NCBI GenBank assembly: GCA_037043015.1
Contig: CM073321.1
Coordinates: forward strand, 9,370,001 to 9,434,000
Length of the DNA stretch: 64,000 nt
DNA from: Bryum argenteum
Taxonomy: Eukaryota; Streptophyta; Bryopsida; Bryales; Bryaceae
Direction of reading: 5' to 3'
A model generated the notes under the pieces. It did not search any database, was not told the origin of the DNA, and was given only the letters and a program-made list of their open reading frames with translations. Of the stretch, positions 55,818 to 64,000 are shown piece after piece. Numbering within the stretch: position 1 is the first letter of the stretch; every line of letters begins with the position of its first letter. The position numbers and the translations under genes are program-made.

Positions 55818-56302
55818 TGTCACGGACATACACAAGAAGTTTCTAGAAGGTTCTTCTAAAATATTCTCTGAAGATTCCCTAAAAGATTCCTCGAAGATTC
55901 CTTGAAGATTCCCTGTGTCACGGCCACGTACTAGGTAGACAACTTAGGAAGGTTCTAGAAGGTTCTAGAAGCTTCCGAAACTTCGGAAGTTCCCGGAAGT
56001 CTCTCGGAAGTTTTTGGAAGGTCCTTGAAGTTTCCGGAAGGCCCCGGAAGCTTCGGAAGGTCTTGGAAGTTCTTGGAAGGTCCTAGAAGGTCCTAGGTTG
56101 AGGAAGGTTCTGGAGAACCTTCTTCTTAGCTAGTATATATAGGAGTCGAGGCTGAGGGCAACCTCAGTCTCGACAACGCATCTCTTGGAGCTCTAGCTCA
56201 TCTCTCTTGTTGTTGTTCGTGTACTCTTCTTGTTAATTCAAGCTCCTGTCAGTTCTTGTTAGTTTCCACATATTCTTATCATCTGTTTCCGTGTCCCTGA
56301 CA
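55818..56302 (+). repeat. 3' LTR of element II
   Basis: 485 bp, begins TGTCACGGACATAC and ends CCCTGACA, next to TSD AGAAC. Preceded by a polypurine tract (GAAGGGGAGG, 55805-55814). It differs from the 5' LTR by point changes and several 1-2-bp deletions. Confidence 0.88.
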
Positions 56303-56307
56303 AGAAC

Positions 56308-58906
56308 CTCGTGAAACCCCGGTACCAACACCAGAGGAGGCAGGGCCAAGTGAACCACGGGAAACCTGAGCACCAACTTCTCCCATGGATGACATGGATC
56401 TCGATTCGGGTGCGGCGCCAAAGTTCGAGAGGTATATGCGTTATCAAGTACCGGATAACACATTGGATGAGTGGATGAAAAAAGCAAAAAGTTTGGCAGA
56501 TTGGTGCAATGAGGTAGATAAAGAGGAAGGTTTGGAAGGGAATCATTGGCCTGAGACTACGGGTGAACAGATAACTAATCTAGGGTACAACTTGAAGATG
56601 GGGTCAAAAATACTTGCGGATATGGCTCCAAACTTGTGGAGATGGCTCATAGTTTTGCAGGTGTCATGCCCAACGTTCTACTAGCTGCCAACAATTTTGA
56701 GGCACTCGTAGATCGGTTTGAACCTCTACTGAAGGACCGAGTGAAGACTGAGCTAATCATTGAGAAACAGGAGAAACAACAGCAAATTACGCAACGTCTC
56801 CTTGACGAGTTCTACAGGGAATTGCGGTTGTTTGGCCAAGGTCCTGCTAGCAAGTATGAGGCAAAGTACCAAGAAGCAATCCGCCAAAAGGATGCGGTAG
56901 AAGCATGGGCGGATGACCAATTCGCCTATGTTCCATCACAGAATGACACTCAGGGGGCTTCATGTAGTCATGTTGTTCCAGAATGTGATGCGGGTGGTAA
57001 AGACGATGGTAAAGAGGATGGTGAAAAGGATGGTAATAAAGATAAGGGGAAGACCATTATAGGGACTTCTGATAGTCTTTTTCTTTCACAAATTGATAGG
57101 GGTGGTAAAGAGGATGGTGAAGAAGAGAAGAGAAAGACGTATATCAGGGATTTATCTCCTCTCAAAGAGGTTAGTGAAGAGGATGGTAAAGAAGATAAGG
57201 GAAAAACCATTATCGAAATAGACGATGATGACGATGATGAAATTCGGGGGGAATTGAAGTTAATATCACAAAAGGAGATAGATGATGCACAGATTGAGCG
57301 ACAACGAGCATGGGCGATGGAGTTCGCAGCACTGAAGAAGGAGAGAGATGTTACAGTTGCAAAATTGGAGGAGGAAGCAAAAGCATGCTCAATGAAGTTG
57401 GAGGCTACAAGTAAAGAGAGAGATGAGGCAGTCGCTGAATTGGAGGAATTACGGAAAACCTTCAAAACGATAGATTCTACAGAGGCAGCAATCCACCTTC
57501 ACCTACGCATACTACCATGGTTGGGATGGGTTCATCGACTTCAAGATAAGAGGAGCTTGGTTTCAAGAGCAAAAGAAGATCTGAAATCGATTGCATCTAC
57601 ATCAAAGGAATCACGTGAAGTTGTAGATGCTTCATTGGAGAAGTTCGTTAAGAACGGATCGAAAAAACGATATGACCCCATAGAGGTCACTTTTTGGGGG
57701 GATATTGAAGAGATGATGGAGCGTACAAACTACTCAAAGATGGGACGAAACAATGATGTTGATTGGACTATGGAGATAGAGGAAGGATGGGCGCCGTATA
57801 GTAGATTCTCATCGCACCTACAAGAGTCAGCTCGCATTGTAATCAACACATGCGACCCTCCTCCCGCAATACTTAAAGACAAATGTGCGGTGTGCCTACA
57901 TAATTTTGGTCCGGAGGGCGCATACACGTTAGGCCAATGTGGCCATAACTTTCATGTTACTTGCATATGCCGATATGCGATGACTAAATCGGTATGTCCA
58001 GTATGTCGCTCCCCATTTAGCACGAGATTTTACGAGATGATGGGCATACGAGATCTTATGCCACCAGGGCACGAGTTCAACCGATGGAATCTTCCACTGG
58101 ATCAATACTCAAAGAAATTTCTAAACTACTCTGATTGGGGAAATGCACTTGACTGGAGTACGTCCGAATTAAAACACCAACTAGCCATTCAATATGGTCG
58201 GGATCATGATCGGTTATTTTGGATGACACAAGATTACGAAATAGAGATAAGGGCGAGGAATATTGAAGGTGAAGAGCAACTAGAGTTGTTTTGTTGTAAT
58301 TTTAGAGGGCATTGCAGCGTCGAACACAACCGTTTCTTTCGATTTCCTCCAAAGAAAGTGGAAAAGGGAGAAGATGGTTCGTGGCACGAAATAACCGATT
58401 CAACAGGCTTTGGTGAGGAGTACAAGAAGTACGATCATACTCCAATTGGAAGAGCTCTGGTACTCGCGAAATTGGAGGAGGCCGCAATATTCCGGATTTC
58501 ATCACCGGAAAATTCTTTCGAAGATGTGGAGGTCTCTTATTGGGATACGGTGAAGAAGTTTGATACGCGTATCGATGACGCCATTACATTTTGGAGAGAA
58601 TGTCTTTTAAACCCAAAAGACACACAACTTCTATTATTGGATGAGTTCGAAGGTGTTGTACAGGATGTCATTGCAAAGATCGAGAAGGCCATGGAAATCT
58701 TACGTAACAAACAAGTAGATCCGAGCAAAAAGCGGAAGAGGCAATCGGGCGACGATGGGGAGGATAGTTGGCAGACAGGTATGAGAGGCGAAATCGCAGC
58801 GGTGGATCGAGAGTATGAAGAGGGCGGTCGAATTGCCCGTCCAAGTCAAAGACCGCGAACTCGTAGTGTATCTCAGATTGGCCAATCGGATGGATCTTCA
58901 GTTTGA
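56308..58906 (+). pseudogene. 3' part of the Cys/His-RING gene: coiled coil and RING-H2 domain (hAT cargo)
   Basis: Directly after the chromovirus the interrupted frame continues; a TGA soon follows (ET-stop-APTSPMDD, probably TGG), then open sequence to 56684. A frameshift leads into the 756-codon ORF ending at 58906. In that ORF, residues ~40-80 and ~215-285 are charged helices (coiled coil). Residues ~417-458 are a RING-H2: CAVCLHNF, CGHNFHVTC, CPVC, with all eight metal ligands in C3H2C3 order. Residues 480-600 hold an uncharacterised domain (DWSTSELKHQLAIQYGRDHD, CCNFRGHCSVEHN). The C-terminus has KKRKRQS. RING-H2 proteins act as E3 ubiquitin ligases; substrate unknown. Confidence 0.75.
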
Positions 58907-59292
58907 AGTTAGAACGGATGTTGGACCTTAAGTTCCTCATATATAACTATACATATTTATATATGCTTTTTTTAGATTGTATGGTTGTTGTTTTAAAAAT
59001 TATGCAAATGCCACCATTGATCCATGGGGCCTTATTTTTGAAGTAAAGGGTTACAATCTTTTTTGATTTAATGTGCATTTCTTTTGTATGCTTGAGAGTG
59101 AAGACTATCGTACGACAAGTATGTAAAAATATATGTAATATTTTTCAAAACATTAAATGTAGTCATGTAGACAATAGAATCTCCAAATGCATTTGGAGTA
59201 TAACAATAAAGTACTACAGTAAACTATAACTACAGTTTCTATAATAAGTATAAGTCCTATGAACCTATACTACATAAAGATGCCAAATTCAA
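58907..59292. other. AT-rich convergent 3' region
   Basis: Between the stops of the RING gene (+) and the transposase tail (-). AATAAA-like strings; no gene. Confidence 0.4.
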
Positions 59293-59911
59293 CTACTCAT
59301 CAGGACCAGAGGATTGCTCATAATCGCTATCTCCCTTCACTTCAGCTCCACTAGATCCCGTAGGATCATATTCATAATCGCTTGGAACCTCCTCTTTGAC
59401 CTTGGGTTTATTCTCTGAACATTGTATATTCCCATACTTATGCCAAGTATCAAATTCGGGGAGATTAACAGGGATCTTCGGTTTTTTAGGCGGAACAATT
59501 GGAACCGTTGCAGATTTCCGTTTATGCGACTTGGAAGTGCCAAAGCTGTTGCTGTAACCCCGTGGCAGTACGAAGAACATTGGCGTTCTTTTTATACCTG
59601 CCCAACGGTACATCAGAGTCACTAGAGATGCTCCCATATTTGGCTCTTGAAAGGGATACTAAACCCTTAGACGATTTCTCCAAGGTTGTCGTAACCCTTG
59701 TAGTAGAGGTTGAAATAAAGCGCGGGAGTAGCACATTGATCGAGATACACCGATCCTTACTACCGGATGCAATATTCTCCGCGACCGGATCGAGCTCATA
59801 GTGCCCGCGGTGGTGTTTGCACGCAGGGTCTTCGCATCTATCCCCTCCTTTTCCAACCGTAAACCAAGAGCGATAATAACGGTAGGACGTTATTTGATTT
59901 GTCCATGCCAC
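59293..59911 (-). pseudogene. C-terminal tail frames next to the hAT transposase
   Basis: Two overlapping frames continue past the transposase's last stop. One (59911-59522) contains CEDPACKHHRGHYELDP, a Cys/His cluster. The other (59637-59293) has a basic stretch (GTSKSHKRKSATVP) and an acidic tail (DYEYDPTGSSGAEVK). They may be the original C-terminus of the transposase after frameshifts, or a small fifth gene. Confidence 0.4.
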
Positions 59912-62195
59912 CTTGTGTCATTAACCGGGCTAACGGCTGCTCATCATCTAGATCATCCGCTGAAAGACCATGAGCGATAAAATCACCATTACCATCATGA
60001 ACATTTGGAGCATCTTCATCATTTGAAGCGGGGAAGAAAGTCATATCATCATCTTCATCGCCAAATTCAAAAACATCATTGTCATCAGACTCTGATTTGT
60101 CCTCGACAACTTCCTCATCATTCTCATGTACTTGGTCTTCCTCTAAATCCAAGTTCTCTCTATACCACCGCCCATCATTACTCAACTTATCATTCGCGAC
60201 CAATTTCGAGTTGGAATATATGTAGACCAAGTCATTAGCTCTGCCCGGTAGTAACCGATTCCGTTTTTTGTCGTGAACATAGGAGTAGCTACTCCAGTTG
60301 CGTTCGCAAGCTGACGAGGACACGGTCTGTCCTAGTATTCGCTTTGCAATTGGAGAGAGGAGCTTAGCACAAGCACCTTCAAACTCCCACCATGCATGTG
60401 GAGCTAGTTTTTGAGTATTAGGCTCCAACATGTCATGGAATGGTGGACCCCTTACTCGAAACGCAAGAAATTCACTCACCACGTCTGCGTAATCCTCCGC
60501 GGGACATAATTTTTGTAAAACACGCTTGCAAGCGATTGTAAGATCGGGATCGTCAGCTAACTCTTGGTCGTGTAGTAAATAAGGATTTAAAAGTGCAGCC
60601 GCGCCATGTAAATCCGTTGTCATGAGCCGTTTCCGATGGTAAAACTCCTCTTTTGCGGTGGCCACCTCAAGTGGTTCCAATGAGATGGGCGGTGCGTGCA
60701 AAGTATGGACATGTCTCTCAAGATCACGCATAATATGCCATGCCTTGCCCGTACTAGGAGCCTTGCCGTCGAATTCTCTCAGAGCGTACACCACGGGGGC
60801 AACCATATCTCGTAGTCTTTTGCATTGCTTCCAAAACTCATCGCTCAACACCACCTTCTTGACCTTACGTGAGAATATAAGCTTATCTCTAGCAGATACC
60901 ATCTTCTTCGAGGCATAGGCTGTGAACATACGGTCGACAACAACTTGCTCCAATGATTCCTTGACCTCCAACAAGCGATCTATCATTATGAATTGACTAG
61001 CAAATCTTGTTTTCCCGGGCATTAGTAGGCTGAATTTCGCCTCGAGTTTACGAAACACAGCTAGGGGCATTTGTCGCCTCTTCATAAACTTGACCATTTT
61101 CTTCGCCATGACCAAAGTATTCGCCATCCATCCAGCCCTTCCCCAATCCTCCAACAACAAGTCCATTGCATGTGTCGCACACCCTTGCATGAAAATGTGC
61201 GGATATTTCTCAAGGACTATTCTTGAGGCATTGAGCATTACAGAAGCATTGTCTGTGCATACTTGAACAATGTTCTCTGGTCCAACTTGTTCTATGTACG
61301 TCAACATGAGAGTTGACATGTACACCGCAGTTTTTTCTTGGCCAGTAGTATCGACAGCACCAAGAAAAAGCTCTCCGGCTTGAGTCACGAGCATCGCATT
61401 CACCAAAGGGCGACTAGTCACGGATGACCATCCATCCATAGTCAAAGTTCCTCCAAACTTCCGAAGGCTCTGAGAGAGTCTACTATCTAGTTTCTTTTGT
61501 AACTCCGTCTTTACTTCTCCGAACAACCTTGTCCGAATGTCATGGTAAGATGGTGGAGCATAGGATTTTCGAAATCCCGCAGTCTTCATCACGGCAGCTT
61601 TGAACGCATCATTGCGGGCCACTGAGAATGGTATATTTGCTTCGTAAAAAAATTTCGCCCAGAGTTTATCCAACTCCCGCCTATCCGCTCAAAAAGTAGC
61701 TTCAATTGAAGATTGCTTCGTTTGCTTCATAGATCCAAACATCGGGCGAGTATCCCTTATTCCCCTCATATGCATGGAAGAAGCAGAGGTTGACCCTACC
61801 AAAAGATTTGTTGAATTCATGGGGGTGCCTAGCGAGGACCCTACACAAGAGTCACTCCTAGGGGTTTCAGGAATGTCATGTTTTGAAGCACCTGGAACGT
61901 CCGTGGATGGAGTGAGAGAACATTCACCGAGAAATAGTTCCAATTCTCCGTTATATGGAGGGAACTCCCTACCACATCTTAAAAATAACTGCCTAATTTC
62001 CCTAGGCAGCTTTGGGCAAAGGGCAGAACTCGAATCCCTATGTCCAGGAATCTTCTCGTACCCATAATGACTCAAATTCCGTCTCTTCTTCTTCGAAACA
62101 ATTACACGACATAGTGAGCACTGTAGGAAGGACCCAGACGCTTTGTCTTATTTCTCGATGTCTCTAAACCAAGGCTCATGTGGAGCAGGGCCCAT
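59838..62195 (-). pseudogene. hAT transposase (BED finger, DUF659, hAT dimerisation domain)
   Basis: ATG 62195 (MGPAPHEPWFRDIEK), with an in-frame stop upstream. It is one frame to 59838 broken only by TAA at 62148-62150 and TGA at 61689-61691. The N-terminus has a BED-like finger with CSLCRVIV and HYGYEKIPGH. DUF659 follows: GGTLTMDGWSSVTSRPLVN (Asp of the DDE triad), VCTDNASVMLNA (second Asp), and a C.TH.MDLLLEDWG motif. The dimerisation region is SSSACERNWSSYSYVHDKKR. The acidic C-terminus is ...EDQVHENDEEVVEDK. It belongs with the hAT ends at 39640 and 62809 and would cut and paste them. Two nonsense codons make this copy probably inactive. Confidence 0.85.
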
Positions 62196-62392
62196 TTTGA
62201 TAAATAGGACGCCTCAAAGTCTTAAACAATGGTGGGACCGTGACGGGGAAAAAAATGGCAAGAGTTCCTTACGGAAATCCTCACTTCCGAACTCAATACC
62301 TACCAAGCAATGTACACATAAAATGAATTATGTGGCTCATAGCTCTTGGAAAGTGTTCAAAATTCGGAAGTGAAATGAGACTCAATGTGTCT

Positions 62393-62695
62393 TCTCTTAT
62401 ATACCATCCAACTCCGAATATGACCGTTGCAATTTGAAGTTGAAATGCTCCTAAACCGTTGGATGCTCAAAAGGGCCATCTGGCCGTTGGCGGTCGCAGG
62501 ATGCGAGGGCCGGTCGCAGTGGCCGACGGCCGGTCGCCTTGGCAGACGGCCGGACCGACGGCCGGTCGTCCGGGCCGACGGCCGGACCCAAGGCCGGTCA
62601 CCCGCGGCCGACGGCCGGTCGCCCTGGCCAGCCGACCGGTCGGTCGGGCCGACGGAGAGGTCGGGGACCGGTCGACGGGGAGGTTCGACCAATGA
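62393..62695 (-). promoter_or_regulatory. TATA box and GC-rich block before the transposase gene
   Basis: TATATAAGAG on the minus strand (62395-62404) lies about 200 bp upstream of ATG 62195. Upstream of it, 62470-62690 is filled with GCCGACGGCCGGTCG-type words. This is the fourth gene-linked GC-rich block of the element, close to the right terminus. Confidence 0.6.
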
Positions 62696-62798
62696 ACGCA
62701 CCCCGTTGGTCATTTACCCTTGGTAAAACGACCAGATTTTCTAAGTCACGGACGGTCCCCGGACCCCTCCCGGACGTCCGCGGGACGTCCAGACGCTG

Positions 62799-62809
62799 TG
62801 ACATCCCTG
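62799..62809 (-). repeat. Right terminal inverted repeat of the giant hAT
   Basis: TGACATCCCTG on the plus strand, exact inverse of the left end, followed by TSD TTCCGGAC. Two GGACGTCC-type motifs lie within 40 bp inside. Confidence 0.9.
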
Positions 62810-62817
62810 TTCCGGAC

Positions 62818-64000
62818 CCACGAGAGGTTTACAAATGGTTTAAACAAATGATTAAGTGGAAAATAAAGAGTGGACCACAAAAGTCTCGATGGACAGGATT
62901 ATAGGCAACCTGTGTGTTCAACCTGCAAACACAACCTCTCAAGACCATTGGGGCATCACTGCCAACGGTCTCGATTACAAACGATAAAAATGGCCACGCC
63001 GGTGATTAAGCCGACCTCACCATATACAAAAACCTATAGAAAAGAAATAGCTACTACACACGAATAGAAGTCACCCAACAACGGTAAACTTCTACTTTCG
63101 GTTGGAAAATTGTCAACCTAAACACAAGTAAATCCTTTCCCAAATGGTGAGAACAATTCACTTTTGCCCCCGAGGGGGCTACGCCGGTGTCCCTTCCTAC
63201 TAGGGTTGGGCACGAAGGATTAAAAACACTCACCGAGCGCCTTGTGAGAGATGGCAGATTACTATAAATAGTAATCTCCCTTCAATCTCCCAAGACTACA
63301 ATAGGCAAGGGGGAGACCCCCCTTGACGCTCAATATTTGAGCGGTAACACAAGCCAACCCCGAAAACCCCCTTGGTACAAAAATTTCAAAAATACCCACA
63401 ATTTACAACATAAGTGAGTTAGGCCAAATGGCCAAGAACCCCACTTCGTGTCCGGATCAGCCGGCTCACTAAGTTACCCACCCCCAACAAAATTCAACAA
63501 CATAAAATTACAAAAACCTCGTCCGGTCTTGGCTACACAAACAAACCACCGTCACTTGCATATAATCCACACACATACATGCAAGAAGTAAGGCAAATGG
63601 GACTCAGTTTTAAAGAAAACCGTTGTTTTGTCTTTTAAGTACTCAAGACTACAGATTACTATATATAATAATATGCTCCTCTTTTCTCAAAGACTGCACC
63701 TACGCAATGCACCAAATCAATTAATTCACGAAGCAATGAACTTCAATGCTCTAAGTGACCACAAGGCAATGAAGCAAAAATCAAATCAAATCAAAATTCA
63801 ATCATGAATTGAACATTCATCAAGCAAGTTCTCCTTGTATGACTCCTCAAGCTCCAAGTCCTCTTCCTTCACACCACACAAGGCTTGACAAGAAGGTTAG
63901 AACCACAAGCGCCTACCTACCACAAAACCACTTCAATGCAATTCCATTCAATAAAAATCAATTCAATATGTTTGGATTCAAATTAATGCAATTTGCAATC
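62818..64000. other. Right flank of the giant hAT; possible 5' LTR/leader of gypsy III
   Basis: No coding signal. If the hAT is removed, this joins to 39632 and so lies upstream of gypsy III gag on the minus strand. A near-perfect 22-bp palindrome centred on a TATA-like TATTTATAG lies at 63256-63277 and would serve as a minus-strand promoter. I found no second copy near 31 kb, so the LTR assignment is open. Confidence 0.35.

Larger units (their letters stand above)
50137..56302 (+). mobile_element. Chromodomain Ty3/gypsy retrotransposon II (6166 bp)
   Basis: 5' LTR 50137-50620, 3' LTR 55818-56302, TSD AGAAC at 50132-50136 and 56303-56307. gag, protease, RT, RNase H, integrase and chromodomain in order, plus an extra ORF before the 3' LTR. 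It lies within the RING gene of the giant hAT, so it post-dates it. The gag (PLTPEEK-type linker before a single knuckle) and the integrase-chromodomain order resemble Tcn1-like chromoviruses. Confidence 0.93.
39640..62809. mobile_element. Giant multi-gene hAT transposon (23,170 bp)
   Basis: The left end is CAGGGATGTCA and the right end is its exact inverted repeat TGACATCCCTG. Both are flanked by the perfect 8-bp duplication TTCCGGAC (39632-39639 and 62810-62817). CAGGG termini and 8-bp TSDs define hAT elements, and the end is close to the known Ac terminus CAGGGATGAAA. Subterminal GGACGTCCG motifs cluster within ~100 bp of both ends. A DUF659/hAT transposase lies inside near the right end. 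Cargo is a kinase-like gene, two related Cys/His-rich genes (one with RING-H2), GC-rich promoter blocks and a duplicated spacer. A later chromovirus adds 6.2 kb; without it the element is about 17.0 kb. Typical hAT elements are 2.5-5 kb. Confidence 0.9.

Overview
The window looks like nuclear DNA of a streptophyte plant. The evidence is TTTAGGG-type interstitial telomeric repeats, GT-AG introns, CACTA and hAT DNA transposons, a tRNA-derived SINE, and Ty3/gypsy elements of two kinds: Tat/Athila-like, and chromodomain-bearing elements of the sort known from non-seed plants and fungi. I cannot name the species. No ordinary single-copy host gene is recognisable; almost the whole window is mobile DNA in several nested layers.

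Layout. 1-688 (-): partial ORF of a repeated retroelement-associated family. About 1.2-11.1 kb (-): degenerate Ty3/gypsy element A, split inside RNase H by chromodomain Ty3/gypsy element I (2118-7732, +, TSD CTTAC). 11.1-14.2 and 17.0-20.1 kb: two direct ~3.1-kb copies, each carrying the same ~640-codon ORF. Between them lies a decayed CACTA-type transposase region. 20.1-26.6 kb (-): a decayed gene module with a CTD-phosphatase-like fragment, a coiled-coil gene and a spliced ParB-like gene. A phase-perfect array of about 21 30-bp repeats precedes the ParB-like gene. The repeats and several solitary sites in introns and spacers share a 21-bp TTTAG-N11-CTAAA palindrome. 27.55-29.54 kb: non-autonomous CACTA element (TSD GAT) containing a foldback element and a SINE. 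31.7-39.3 kb (-): Tat/Athila-like Ty3/gypsy element III.

The outstanding feature is 39640-62809: a 23.2-kb hAT transposon with 11-bp termini CAGGGATGTCA and a perfect 8-bp target-site duplication TTCCGGAC. It carries its own DUF659/hAT transposase near the right end. It also holds three cargo genes: a divergent protein kinase, a Cys/His-rich protein, and a related Cys/His-coiled-coil-RING-H2 protein. The four genes form two convergent pairs, and each is preceded by a CCGG/GGCCG-rich block and a TATA box. All five such GC-rich blocks in the window lie inside this element. A 6.2-kb chromovirus (50137-56302, TSD AGAAC) later landed in the RING gene.

All the genes are damaged by stops and frameshifts. 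Most in-frame stops that can be compared with a relative or family motif are TGG to TAG/TGA, CAA/CAG to TAA/TAG or CGA to TGA. That is the pattern left by cytosine deamination in methylated, silenced DNA.
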